A stretch of DNA of 64,000 nucleotides. Source: Actinomyces sp. S6-Spd3. GTDB taxonomy: Bacteria; Actinomycetota; Actinomycetes; Actinomycetales; Actinomycetaceae. Of the stretch, positions 1 to 12,185 are shown one piece after another. A model generated the notes under the pieces. That model did not search any database. It was given only the letters and a program-made list of their open reading frames with translations, and was not told the DNA's origin. The DNA lies in assembly GCF_000758755.1 (NCBI RefSeq), contig NZ_JRMV01000281.1:233981-297980 (forward strand), read 5' to 3'. How positions within the stretch are numbered: position 1 is the first letter of the stretch; each line of letters begins with the position of its first letter. Position numbers and translations under genes: made by a program.

Positions 1-815
1 CCGCAAAACTACGGTGGCGCTGGTGGTTTTGCTGCCGGAATTGCTAGGGCAATGACTGTGGGTGCCGACCTCGTGTGGATCATGGATGACGACACGATCC
101 CGACCCCAACCGCGCTTGAAGTTCTCTTGCAAACCCGCGAGGCCTATCCCGGCACACCGGCCGTTTTGGCATGTCGAGCCGATTGGATTGACGGACGCGA
201 GCACCCGATGAATGCGCCTCGTGAGCGCTTCTTGATCTCGCGTGAGCTTCGTGAACACGCGGCTGCCGTTGGTGCGCGTCAGATTCGCACGGCCTCTTTC
301 GTTGCGATCATGATCGATGCTCGCGCGATTGAGGAAGAAGGGCTTCCTGAAGCCGCCTACTTCTTGTGGAATGACGATTTTGAATACACTGCGCGCCTAC
401 TCAAGGGACGGGTGGGGCTTTACGTGGATGGCGCACGCGTTGAGCATCGGACGAAGACTTTTGGAAACTCCACTGCCGACCCGGGGCCGCGTTTCTACAA
501 CGAAGTTCGTAACAAGGTCTGGGCGCTTGGTACCTCGTCTGGTTTTGGGCTCTTTGATCGCTGTGCTTTTGGGGCGGCGACCGCACTGCGCTGGGCAAAG
601 ATGCTTGCGGCGTCTTCCGATCGCTCGGCTGCTGTGGATTACCTGCGAGAGGGTTTGCGTGATGCGTGGCGTCCGCCTTTGCGCTCAAGCGAGATCCTTC
701 ATCTGACGGAAGTTGCCGATGAAGTCGCTGCTCTTGAACAGGGCCGGCGCGCTTGCGGGTGCGGCTGCGGATGTTCCTCTTCTGGAGCGCGTGAGTGCTC
801 TAAGGGGGAGCATCA

Positions 816-819
<4 letters not shown>
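1..819 (+). CDS. GT2 family glycosyltransferase, 5'-truncated by window edge (GlfT1-like)
   Basis: The reading frame is open from base 1, so the start lies outside the window. Translation upstream of the first internal Met gives NYGGAGGFAAG, the glycine-rich motif that precedes the DxD box in rhamnosyl/galactofuranosyl GT2 enzymes, followed by WIMDDDTIP (nucleotide-sugar/metal site). This places it near the GlfT1/rhamnosyltransferase subgroup; the exact acceptor is not readable. The neighbouring glf, exporter and GlfT2-like genes support a galactofuran priming role (inference). The C-terminus carries an unusual Cys-Gly tail (ACGCGCGCSSSG). The stop overlaps the start of the next gene (ATGA), indicating translational coupling. 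Confidence 0.85.
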
Positions 820-3775
<2,956 letters not shown>

Positions 3776-3776
<1 letters not shown>

Positions 3777-4504
3777 TGACTGAAGTTATTCGCGTTGATG
3801 ATGTTGTCAAAGAATTTGCGTTGCGTAATACGCATACCTTGAAGGATCGTTTGGTCTGGAGCCTGACGGGGCGCCGCAACCAATTGGTCAATCACTTCCG
3901 TGCCCTTGACCACGTGAGTTTCACGGTTGAACAGGGGGATTCGATTGGCCTGATCGGCTTCAACGGTTCGGGTAAATCGACCATGCTCAAGCTGATCTCC
4001 GGTGTCATCACGCCGGATGAGGGCTCGGTGGGATACCGCGGACGCATGGCTGGCCTTATTGAAGTCGGTGCAGGCTTCCACCCGGACCTAACGGGCCGCG
4101 AAAACGTCTTTCTGAACGGCGCAATTCTGGGCATGAGTAAAGAGCAGATCGAAGCTGCTTTTGACGATATTGTCGCCTTTTCAGAAATTGAGAAGTTTAT
4201 CGACACCGAGGTGAAATTCTATTCCTCGGGTATGTTCTTGCGTTTGGCTTTCGCCGTTGCGGTCCACACCAGCCCGGACATCTTCTTGGTTGATGAGATT
4301 TTGGCTGTGGGCGACGAGCCCTTCCAACGCAAGTGCCTTGACCGTATCCATGAAATGCAAGAGCAAGGGACCTCCTTGGTGATTGTGAGCCACGACCTTG
4401 ACCTGATTGCGCGCCTGTGCAATAGGGGAGTGCTGCTCCACCACGGTGAGCTTCTTGTAGACGGCACAGCACAAGAAGCAGTCGATCGACTGCGTTCCTT
4501 GTAA
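3776..4504 (+). CDS. wzt: ABC transporter ATP-binding protein, polysaccharide export
   Basis: 242-aa ATPase partner of the preceding permease. Walker A is GFNGSGKST, the ABC signature is YSSGM (degenerate LSGGQ, normal for this subfamily), and Walker B is IFLVDEILAVGD followed by the H-loop VSHD. It ends right after the nucleotide-binding domain, so it lacks the C-terminal carbohydrate-binding domain of long Wzt proteins; this fits the short RfbE type in which export is not gated by a terminal sugar modification. ATG 3776 overlaps the permease stop (TGATG) and has CAGGAG 6 nt upstream. Confidence 0.93.
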
Positions 4505-4533
4505 CAGGCTTTTCACGTAGATCAGGAGAGAAA

Positions 4534-6534
4534 ATGGCATGGCTCTCGGTGATCGTTCCGGCGCTTGTGCTGGCTGCGATCCTGTACGTTCCCGGAATTG
4601 CGGTTAACGCTCTTTTCCTGCGTAAACGTCTCTATACGGTCGGTTTCGCACCCGTGACGGGAGCGGCGATCTTGGGCTTCGCGTCACTTGCGAGCGGCGT
4701 TATTCCAGGACACTGGAGCCTGAAGTTTGTGCTTTGCTGCGAAGTCGGTGTCTTCGTCGTGGTTGCGGGGATCATGTGGTTGTGTGGTTCGAGGCCGAGG
4801 CATTGGCTTGAAAATTATAAGAGGCTTTTCTCGGGCTGGGCGGGTTCGCGCGCCATCGCTCTGGTCGGTGCACTGATTGTTAATGCCGTGATCGCAATCG
4901 GAGTTTTCATTCGCTCCGTTCCTTCTCCCCAGGCTTTCTTCTCAACCTACGACACCCCCTTCCATATGTCGGTGATCCGCTGGCTGATCGAAAGCGGTGA
5001 CGGATCCTCACTTCATAGCGCAGCTGTTGACGGGACCGTTGGCTCACACTTCTATCCCGCTCTGTGGCACGGCTGGGTATCTATGGTGATTTCCGGCTTG
5101 GGAACCCCAATGACGGTTGCGATTAACGCATCGTGCTTGGTGGTTTTGCTGACCATTTGGCCTCTTTCTTCTGCCGTGCTGACGGACGTGCTTTTCGGGA
5201 AGAAGGTGCGTCTGTCGCCGGTTTTTGCTGTTCTGGTTTCTTCTCTGTTTGCGGCATACCCGTGGGGATTGCTTGCTTTCGGCGTCTTGTACTCAAACTT
5301 CTTCTCCTACGCGCTTGCGCCTGCTTACCTTGCGGCATTTGTTGTTTTGCTTCGAGGCGTGCTTATGAAGCAATTCAAGGGTGCTGAGCTCTGCGGTCTG
5401 ATTCTGATCGCTATTGGTGGTTTTGCAGCCATCGCTTTGGCTCAGCCCAACTCGGTCTTCACCCTTGCGGTCATTCTCTTCCCCTATGTGGTTGCTCTTG
5501 CCTTCAACCAGGTGCGTCGTCGCAGCGGGAGCATGATTAAGGCAACTTTGACCGCACTCGTGCTGATCGTTCTTGCAGCTTGCTTGTGGTATGCGCTGTA
5601 TAAAGCCCCGTTCATGCAACGCACTGTGACGTGGCGTTGGGATTCCTTCCAAAGTCCGAAACGCGCGATTGCAGCGGTCCTTCTTCTCTCCACGAATGCA
5701 GCATCCGTGCGTTTGGCTGCCCAGTGGCTTCTTGCTATTGGCGTCGCCATCGGTGGTCTTCTTGCCATCCTCAAATATCGACGGGCGTGGCTTGTTATTT
5801 CCTATGCATCTATCGCTGCCCTCTATGTGTTGTGTGCGGGCTTTGAAGGGCACATCCGAAATATAGCGACGGGCTTCTGGTATCACGACTCCTATCGCCC
5901 CGCCGGTGCGATGTCAATCCTTGCAGTTCCGCTGATGGCGCTTGCTCTTGCGTGGCTGAGTGAAAATCTTGTGAAGACATCACATCCCAAGGGAGCTGCT
6001 CTTCGCTTGATTTCCTCGGCGCTCGTCTATGCTCTGATCGCTGCGGTCACGCTGACTGGGGGGAATATCAAGTGGCGCATTACTACGATGCAAGATAATG
6101 CCGAAGACCGAGCAAGCCACTACACCTATTCTGACGAGATTGCTTTTATGGATGAAGCGCGTCAGATCACCGGTACCCGCGACAAGGTGGCGAATGATCC
6201 CTTCGATGGATCGATGTTTGGATACGCGACCAGCGGATTGCCGGTCGTCTTTACGTCGATGCCAGGTAACTGGATTGGGCAGATGAAACCGGATACTACT
6301 GTCATCATAGATGACTTGTACAAGGTTTCCGAAGACCCTCAAGAAGTTTGTCCCGTGATCCAACAGGAAAATATCCGCTACGCGATTGTTCTTGAGCGTC
6401 ATCGACAGATCTTTGATGAACACTCGCCTTGGACCGGCATTCGGAATATTACTCCGGAAACACCCGGTTTTGAGCGTGTTCTGGAACGCGGACCATACAG
6501 CCTTTACAAGATCACTGCCTGCGGTCTTGGCTAA
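4534..6534 (+). CDS. Large polytopic membrane protein, DUF6541-like
   Basis: 666 aa with roughly 12-14 hydrophobic segments in the first 500 residues and a C-terminal soluble part of about 150 residues (from KWRITTMQDNAED on). The topology (GT-C-like: many helices then an extracytoplasmic domain) and position in a glycan operon match the actinobacterial DUF6541 family, which is usually found with glycosyltransferases; no enzymatic function is established. The loop after the early helices carries acidic and His residues (STYDTPFHMSVIRWL), resembling the first periplasmic loop of GT-C enzymes. It could be a lipid-phosphosugar-dependent transferase acting on the exported glycan (inference). Start supported by CAGGAGAG upstream. 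Confidence 0.8.
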   Translation: MAWLSVIVPALVLAAILYVPGIAVNALFLRKRLYTVGFAPVTGAAILGFASLASGVIPGHWSLKFVLCCEVGVFVVVAGIMWLCGSRPRHWLENYKRLFSGWAGSRAIALVGALIVNAVIAIGVFIRSVPSPQAFFSTYDTPFHMSVIRWLIESGDGSSLHSAAVDGTVGSHFYPALWHGWVSMVISGLGTPMTVAINASCLVVLLTIWPLSSAVLTDVLFGKKVRLSPVFAVLVSSLFAAYPWGLLAFGVLYSNFFSYALAPAYLAAFVVLLRGVLMKQFKGAELCGLILIAIGGFAAIALAQPNSVFTLAVILFPYVVALAFNQVRRRSGSMIKATLTALVLIVLAACLWYALYKAPFMQRTVTWRWDSFQSPKRAIAAVLLLSTNAASVRLAAQWLLAIGVAIGGLLAILKYRRAWLVISYASIAALYVLCAGFEGHIRNIATGFWYHDSYRPAGAMSILAVPLMALALAWLSENLVKTSHPKGAALRLISSALVYALIAAVTLTGGNIKWRITTMQDNAEDRASHYTYSDEIAFMDEARQITGTRDKVANDPFDGSMFGYATSGLPVVFTSMPGNWIGQMKPDTTVIIDDLYKVSEDPQEVCPVIQQENIRYAIVLERHRQIFDEHSPWTGIRNITPETPGFERVLERGPYSLYKITACGLG

Positions 6535-6626
6535 GAGTCAACGCCTCTGCGGTGCTGTGACATAGATTTTCTTCCGTTTTCTCACATAGACTTGCCACAT
6601 AAGTGCACACATTGAAGGAGTGTCGC

Positions 6627-8585
6627 GTGAAAGAAAAAAGTGAAGCGGTCGCTGAAGGAACTGTGACCGAACAACAGTGGGTTCCTGTTCAGCGCGTAGT
6701 GTTTCCAGGAGAAAGCGACACTTCGTTGTGGCCGCTCTATGTGGACTGGGGAGTTGCCCCTTCCAGTGCGGCGCTGAGTGCTTCGCAAGGAGACGAGAAG
6801 GCCCTGACTCTTCGTCAGTTTGAGATGCCGCGCGGCGTCGATGCGACACGCACGTCAATGCTCATTCCTGCTCGTGAACGTCTCTCGCTTGCAACCTACT
6901 TCAACGCATTCCCTGCCTCTTACTGGCAGCGGTGGACGGATGTCCGTAACATTCGTCTGACTTTGAAGCTGTCAAAGAGGGCCGTTGTTGAGGTCATGCG
7001 TTCTTCTGCGCGCGGTACTTTTACTCCCGTTGCAACTCGCGCTGGCTCTGGTGAGCTGAGCTTTGACATTCCGCTGAACCGTTTCGGTGACGGTGGTTGG
7101 ATCTGGCCGGAAATCACCGCTCTCAAGGAAGACGTCGAACTTGAATGGGGAACCTGGTCAGTTCCTTCTCGTGAAGGTGACCGCCACGCAAATGTGACCG
7201 TGGGTATTACCACCTACAACCTTCCCGAGGACTGCTTGACTCAGGCTGAGCGCTTCCAAGCTGAACCCGAGGTCCTTGACCACATTGCTGAGATCCTGAT
7301 CGTTGATCAAGGCAATAAGAACGTGAAGGACTGCGAGCGTTACCCGCGTCTGCAAGAGGAACTGGGAAGCAAGCTCCGTGTCATCGAGCAGGCGAACCTC
7401 GGCGGTTCTGGTGGCTTCTCTCGCGGCATGTACGAGATGCTCAAGAACCCCGATTCGGACTATGTCTTGCTGCTCGACGATGACGCCGTCATCGAGCCTG
7501 AAGGCTTGCTTCGCGCCCTCGCCTTCGCAGAGCACACGCTGACCCCGACGATTGTCGGCGGCCACATGTTCAATGCAAATGAGCGTACGATCTTGCACTC
7601 AATGGGTGAGACTATCGATGCTCACAAGTTCTGGTGGGGAGCTGTCAACCCGGAACTTGCAACGGTTGACTTGGCTCAGCGCACCATCCGCAATGATCCT
7701 CGCCTGAACCGCCGCATCGATGTCGCCTACAACGGTTGGTGGATGTGCTTAATCCCCAAGCCCGTTGTTGCTGAGATTGGCCTGTCCCTCCCCTTCTTCA
7801 TCAAGTGGGATGACTCCGAATATGGTCTGCGCGCCGCAGAGCACGGGTTCCCGACGGTCTCTTTGCCTGGCGCTGCCGTGTGGCACGTGCCGTGGACCGA
7901 GAAAGACGACGGTCTGGACTGGCAGGCTTACTTCCACCAGCGCAACCGTTGGGTTGCAGCGCTGCTGCACTCTCCCTACCCGCGCGGTGCATCCTTCCCG
8001 AAGACTTCGCTGGCCTCGGACGTTCGCGCGCTGCTCTCGCTGCAGTACTACAGTGCAGATCTGCGCCGCCAAGGACTCAAGGATGTCTTGCTTGGCCCGG
8101 GTCACCTGCACCCGTCGATGCACACCCGAGCTGCAGAGGCACGCGCAAAGGCAAAGGAATACACCGACGCACGCCTGATGACCGAGGCTGCAGACTTCCC
8201 GGTAGTGCACCGTAAGAAGCCCGCTCCGGTCGGCACCAAGCCTGATTCACGCGCCCAGTTCATCTCGAAGGCAATCGCTGGTATCACCAAGCAATTCCTG
8301 CCTGAAGGTGAACACCGCGAGGATCGTGTTGAGGATGTTCTCTCCAGCACGGATGCTCGTTGGTGGAGGCTTGCAAACCTCAACTCTGCTCTGGTGTCGA
8401 ACGCGGAAGGTTCTGGTGCGTGGCGCTACCAGCGCGATGCGAAGCACTACCGTCGTGCTCTGGCAGAGAGCATTGCGCTCCACGCGGAGCTCATTCGTCG
8501 TTGGGCCTCGCTGAGCCGTGAGTATCGGGAAGCTCTTCCCGAATTGGTTTCTGTCCAGGCTTGGGAAAAGACTTTCGGTCTGTGA
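6627..8585 (+). CDS. glfT2: Galactofuranosyltransferase GlfT2-like
   Basis: 652 aa, close to the length of mycobacterial GlfT2 (637 aa), with the same plan: N-terminal beta-sandwich domain (about 1-185), GT-A domain starting HANVTVGITTYN, and a long helical C-terminus. The D-D-D triad lies at about residues 284-286 (LLLDDDAVIEPEG), and the candidate metal-binding His is at about 420 (AVWHVPW). NLGGSGGFSRGMYEML is the donor-binding Gly-rich loop. The family polymerises galactofuranose in alternating linkages using UDP-Galf from Glf. GTG 6627 chosen for AAGGAG 6 nt upstream; the GTG at 6603 lies before the Shine-Dalgarno. Confidence 0.9.
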   Translation: MKEKSEAVAEGTVTEQQWVPVQRVVFPGESDTSLWPLYVDWGVAPSSAALSASQGDEKALTLRQFEMPRGVDATRTSMLIPARERLSLATYFNAFPASYWQRWTDVRNIRLTLKLSKRAVVEVMRSSARGTFTPVATRAGSGELSFDIPLNRFGDGGWIWPEITALKEDVELEWGTWSVPSREGDRHANVTVGITTYNLPEDCLTQAERFQAEPEVLDHIAEILIVDQGNKNVKDCERYPRLQEELGSKLRVIEQANLGGSGGFSRGMYEMLKNPDSDYVLLLDDDAVIEPEGLLRALAFAEHTLTPTIVGGHMFNANERTILHSMGETIDAHKFWWGAVNPELATVDLAQRTIRNDPRLNRRIDVAYNGWWMCLIPKPVVAEIGLSLPFFIKWDDSEYGLRAAEHGFPTVSLPGAAVWHVPWTEKDDGLDWQAYFHQRNRWVAALLHSPYPRGASFPKTSLASDVRALLSLQYYSADLRRQGLKDVLLGPGHLHPSMHTRAAEARAKAKEYTDARLMTEAADFPVVHRKKPAPVGTKPDSRAQFISKAIAGITKQFLPEGEHREDRVEDVLSSTDARWWRLANLNSALVSNAEGSGAWRYQRDAKHYRRALAESIALHAELIRRWASLSREYREALPELVSVQAWEKTFGL

Positions 8586-8586
8586 G

Positions 8587-8632
8587 ATAAGGGAAGGTGT
8601 GAGCAGCTCAAACTGCTCACACCTTCCCTTAT
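8587..8632 (+). terminator. Rho-independent terminator after glfT2
   Basis: Perfect 20-bp inverted repeat: arms 8587-8606 and 8613-8632 with a 6-nt loop (CTCAAA), starting one base after the glfT2 stop. No U-run follows on the plus strand. It marks the end of the galactofuran operon. Confidence 0.85.
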
Positions 8633-8682
8633 TCGCGCGAATCTAAGTTCTTGATCTGTCGATCAGAGGTGGAAAGAACAAA

Positions 8683-9819
8683 ATGAGTGCTGCACAAATA
8701 GGGAAGCCAGCGACGAAACGTCATTGGGAACTCGAACTTCTCCGCATATTTTCGATGTTTCTCATTGTTGCGACGCACTATTTTGCTTCTGATGATTCTC
8801 CCTCACGCATAGATCCAGCACTCGCCCAGTCATGGAAATCAGCGCTCCACGCGGTCACAATCATGCCGGGGCAAGTAGGCGTGACAATTTTCGTTCTCAT
8901 CTCGGCCTACTTTTTATCGCGTAGTACACGCAGCCCGTTCACACGAGTAGCAAAGATCTGGATTCAGACCTTCATTTATTCATGTGGATTATGGGGTGCT
9001 TACTTTGTTCTGTCGCACTTTGTGGGATCCAGTCAATATTTTGTCAATCCTCGTTCTATCCTGATGTCTGTTTTCCCGGTGACATTCGGAGCGTACTGGT
9101 TCATCAGTGCATACGTTGTGATGGTGATTGTCGCGCCTTATATCAATATTCTTCTTGACGCGACCTCAGCTCGCCAGCACGGGGCACTGCTGTGCCTATC
9201 ACTATGGATTACCTTTATCTGGCATATTCTGAATCCTGCGAACACATGGGCTTTTACTGATGCGTCCTATCTGTGCACTCTCTATCTCATCGGGGCTTTG
9301 ATTCGTCGACACGAAGATCGCTTGCCTCGCGTACGTTGGTATTTCGCGATGGCGATCATGATACTCTGCGCGCTCATTTGCATGGTTGGTACGCATACAA
9401 TTGCTGTTTCTTCTTTCCTTAGGGAACAGTTGTACTACCCAGGAAATCTCTTCACAGCCGGTACAGGGGCGTCTCCGATCCTTTCCGTGATTTGTGGTGT
9501 GCTCATTTTCCTCATGACACTTCAGTACATTTCAAGCCGTACGCATGCATCGACGCATGAGAGAATTTCCTCCCTTGTCCTGACACTTTCTCCGGCGACT
9601 TTTGGTGTCTATCTTCTTCACGAGAATTTTATTTTTAAGCCCCACCTGTGGGGACTTGTTTTCTCGGTTCCCAGCCCTAGCGGAGTATGGCGACTTGCAT
9701 ATGCCTCTTTGAGCATCGTGCTCATTTACCTCGTGCTTTTAGCTGTATGTTTCGTAATTTTCCGGCTCGTTGTCCAGCCTTGCGAAAAGGCTTTTCTGAA
9801 AGTGCTTTCCCGGTCTTAG
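8683..9819 (+). CDS. Acyltransferase family 3 membrane protein
   Basis: 378-aa polytopic protein with about ten hydrophobic segments. It opens with RHWELELLRIFSMFLIVATHYF, the conserved R/E...H signature of acyltransferase family 3 (OafA/WecH type), which transfers acetyl or other acyl groups onto extracytoplasmic sugars. Gene base composition is visibly richer in A/T than the flanking genes, and it stands alone between a strong terminator and a 220-bp gap, which suggests an acquired glycan-modifying gene. Start ATG follows AGAGGTGG. Substrate unknown; modification of the neighbouring glycan is an inference. Confidence 0.85.
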   Translation: MSAAQIGKPATKRHWELELLRIFSMFLIVATHYFASDDSPSRIDPALAQSWKSALHAVTIMPGQVGVTIFVLISAYFLSRSTRSPFTRVAKIWIQTFIYSCGLWGAYFVLSHFVGSSQYFVNPRSILMSVFPVTFGAYWFISAYVVMVIVAPYINILLDATSARQHGALLCLSLWITFIWHILNPANTWAFTDASYLCTLYLIGALIRRHEDRLPRVRWYFAMAIMILCALICMVGTHTIAVSSFLREQLYYPGNLFTAGTGASPILSVICGVLIFLMTLQYISSRTHASTHERISSLVLTLSPATFGVYLLHENFIFKPHLWGLVFSVPSPSGVWRLAYASLSIVLIYLVLLAVCFVIFRLVVQPCEKAFLKVLSRS

Positions 9820-9992
9820 AGTGTGGGGGAGCGGTTGCTTCTTCCTTGACGAATACCTGAGCACAAACAGTCGTTGGTTCCCTTGGGTGTCAAATAAGTT
9901 AACTGTCCACGCGAAGCGCTGTTAGAAAACAGACTTGCCGGGGGTGCTGTCTCGCTAAATTGCAGTGATCTTCGCTAGGCTATACGCATGAG

Positions 9993-10009
9993 TGCAGGTT
10001 CTGCCTGCA
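9993..10009 (+). other. Small hairpin in the leader of the DPM1-like gene
   Basis: TGCAGG/CCTGCA 6-bp inverted repeat with a 5-nt loop, about 30 nt upstream of GTG 10040 and just after a possible -10 box (TATACG, 9981-9986). Too short for confident function; the rest of the 9820-10039 gap shows no gene. Confidence 0.3.
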
Positions 10010-10039
10010 ACCCCCGATGTCGGAGTAAAGGAATTCAAG

Positions 10040-10963
10040 GTGCGTATCGCAGCAATCGTCCCGTGCTACAACGAAGAAGCCGCAGTTGGCACAGTTGTCA
10101 CGGACCTGAAAAATGCAGTTCCCGGAATTGAAGTCTACGTTTACGACAACAATTCTTCGGACCGCACCGCTGAAGTTGCAGCCGCAGCAGGCGCAATCGT
10201 TCGCACCGAAACCCGCAAGGGTAAGGGCAATGTTGTGCGTCGTGCCTTCGCAGACATCGACGCCGATGTTTACGTGATGATCGACGGCGACGATACCTAT
10301 GATGCTTCGGCCGCACCCGAGATGATCGATCTGCTCGTTCGTGAAAACCTTGATCACGTTCTGGGCTGCCGCGTTGACGACAAGGACAACTCCGCCTACC
10401 GCCCGGGCCACGCCCAGGGCAATAAGATGTTCAACTCCCTAGTCGGATTCCTCTTTGGTGACACTGTTACCGACATGCTCTCCGGCTACCGGGTTTTCTC
10501 TCGCCGTTTCGTGAAGTCCTTCCCGGCGCTCTCTCGTGAGTTCGAAATCGAAACCGAACTCACGGTCCACTCCATGGCATTGCGCGTTCCTCAGGCCGAG
10601 TACGGCGTCGGCTTCAAGGACCGCCCCGCAGGCTCAGAATCCAAGCTGCGTACCTTCCACGATGGCTTCCGTATCCTCGGGCTGATTGGCCGCCTGGTTG
10701 CGCATGAGCGCCCCATGGCCTTCTACGGAATCTTCTCCGCAATCTTCATGCTCCTGGCCCTGTGCTTTGGAGGCCCTGTCATCTGGCATTTCATCCAGGC
10801 GGGCAATGTCCCCAAGCTGCCCAGCGCTGTACTGGCATCCTCACTGGTAATAGTCGGCGTTTTGTCCTTCGTGGTTGGACTACTTCAATCGGGTAACTTG
10901 AAGACCCGCCGAGAGGCCATGCGCTTGGCGTACCTGCGCTACTCCTCGGTACTCCCGAACTGA
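10040..10963 (+). CDS. GT2 polyprenyl-phosphate sugar synthase, DPM1-like
   Basis: 307 aa. MRIAAIVPCYNEEAAVG is the typical start of the dolichyl/polyprenyl-phosphate mannose or glucose synthase family, with YVMIDGDDTYDA as the D-D box and the amphipathic region plus two C-terminal hydrophobic segments (about 225-285) that anchor it to the membrane. The family charges a polyprenyl phosphate with one sugar for extracytoplasmic GT-C enzymes. GTG 10040 chosen because AAAGGA lies 7 nt upstream and the conserved first beta strand begins there; the in-frame GTG at 9992 would add 16 unrelated residues. It is followed 17 nt later by a GtrA-type flippase-like gene, its usual partner. Confidence 0.88.
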   Translation: MRIAAIVPCYNEEAAVGTVVTDLKNAVPGIEVYVYDNNSSDRTAEVAAAAGAIVRTETRKGKGNVVRRAFADIDADVYVMIDGDDTYDASAAPEMIDLLVRENLDHVLGCRVDDKDNSAYRPGHAQGNKMFNSLVGFLFGDTVTDMLSGYRVFSRRFVKSFPALSREFEIETELTVHSMALRVPQAEYGVGFKDRPAGSESKLRTFHDGFRILGLIGRLVAHERPMAFYGIFSAIFMLLALCFGGPVIWHFIQAGNVPKLPSAVLASSLVIVGVLSFVVGLLQSGNLKTRREAMRLAYLRYSSVLPN

Positions 10964-10980
10964 TAAGCGACAACGCATCT

Positions 10981-11421
10981 ATGAACGTCTTTCAAAAGGC
11001 GTGGAAGCGTCTTCTTGAAGCAGGTTCCTTCTACCGTTACCTCTTGGTGGGTGTTGGAACCTCGCTTCTGGACTTTTCGCTCTTCTCGCTGCTCTCGGTG
11101 GGCTTCGATCTGCCGGTGATCCCGTCGAATATCACCTCAACGATTATCACCGTATGCGTGAGCTACTGGATTAACCAGCACTTCGTCTTCCAAGCAAAAG
11201 GTTTTTCCTGGGCCTCGTTCTTCTCTTTTGCGGGATTAACGCTGTTCACGGGAATGGTCCTTCAATCTGCCATCATTTGGGCGATTGTCCACGGTCTTCC
11301 CGCTCTTGGATTGGGACTCTCGCTGTCCTTACTCAAACCAGCGGCAAAGATCGTTGCCATGGGCACTGGAGCGGTGTGTAACTACTTGGGGTATAGGTTT
11401 ATTTTTACGCGCAATAAGTAG
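10981..11421 (+). CDS. GtrA family membrane protein
   Basis: 146 aa with four hydrophobic helices and the GtrA entry motif FYRYLLVGVGTSLLDFSLF, plus WINQHFVF. GtrA-like proteins are thought to help move polyprenyl-phosphate sugars across the membrane. Its position 17 nt after the polyprenyl-phosphate sugar synthase supports a two-gene unit that supplies lipid-linked monosaccharides outside the cell, possibly to the DUF6541-like protein or the 1013-aa glycosyltransferase (inference). Confidence 0.88.
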   Translation: MNVFQKAWKRLLEAGSFYRYLLVGVGTSLLDFSLFSLLSVGFDLPVIPSNITSTIITVCVSYWINQHFVFQAKGFSWASFFSFAGLTLFTGMVLQSAIIWAIVHGLPALGLGLSLSLLKPAAKIVAMGTGAVCNYLGYRFIFTRNK

Positions 11422-11470
11422 ATATACTTCCTTCCAACGCATCCCAAACAATGCTGTTGGAGGTTCTGTC

Positions 11471-12151
11471 ATGCGTGCTCCCATCATCAAAGTGTCTGCC
11501 GTCGCCTTCATTGCTCTGTTTAGCCTTACTCTGACTTCCTGCAGGGCACACACAGACGGCGGGAGTGCGCAGAACTTGCCGGTGGCCTCGGCAAGCGAAA
11601 ACGGAACGCAGGCGGGCGCGCAAAGCGAGGCTTCCCAAGGTTCTTCCCCCACGGCCTCGACGCAAAGTGCCACGGCGAATACCCAAGGTGGGGGAATGAC
11701 CCCAACTCTCGGCACGATTCCCCAGGGGGCAACCCGCTTGGATGATACGGGGGATGCCAAAGGAATCTGGGTGAATTCGCCCTCTGGAAACATTCATTGC
11801 TTGTTCTCCAGCGACCTTTTGCAACTATGCGTGGTTGATTCCTATCGAGTAGATAAGCCCTATGGCGATGCGGTGCTATTCCCGGGTTCGAAACCGATAG
11901 CGAAAGATACCATCGTTTTTGCAGGTTATTCCGAAGATGAGGAAATGCCAGAAATTGCCGCTCGTCGCGATGGGCCGCTTCCCACGAACCAGGGTGAGCG
12001 TTTGCGAACCCTTGCCTATGGCGAAACCGTTTACGCAGGCAATGACGTGTGTGCCAGCACAAACGAAGCAATGGTGTGCTGGGATATCGAAACCGGTGAC
12101 GGTGCTCGCATCAATCGTGCGGGAACAGAGATCTTCCACCTGAAGAAGTGA
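11471..12151 (+). CDS. Secreted lipoprotein, DUF6636-like C-terminal domain
   Basis: 226 aa. The signal peptide (MRAPIIKVSAVAFIALFSL) ends in the lipobox LTSC, so it is probably lipidated and held on the outer face of the membrane. A Ser/Ala/Gln-rich linker of about 75 residues follows. The C-terminal domain contains WVNSPSGNIHCLF and paired Cys residues (CLF, LCVVD, DVCAS, VCWD), resembling actinobacterial DUF6636 proteins of unknown function. ATG 11471 has GGAGG 7 nt upstream; the in-frame ATG at 11285 would lie inside the GtrA gene. Confidence 0.8.
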   Translation: MRAPIIKVSAVAFIALFSLTLTSCRAHTDGGSAQNLPVASASENGTQAGAQSEASQGSSPTASTQSATANTQGGGMTPTLGTIPQGATRLDDTGDAKGIWVNSPSGNIHCLFSSDLLQLCVVDSYRVDKPYGDAVLFPGSKPIAKDTIVFAGYSEDEEMPEIAARRDGPLPTNQGERLRTLAYGETVYAGNDVCASTNEAMVCWDIETGDGARINRAGTEIFHLKK

Positions 12152-12185
12152 TGAGGTTATCCTCGCGCCACTCAAGGACTGCTGA

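Noticed and set aside
11285-11470. N-terminal extension of the lipoprotein gene
   Set aside because: Would place 62 residues before a clear signal peptide and overlap the GtrA gene.
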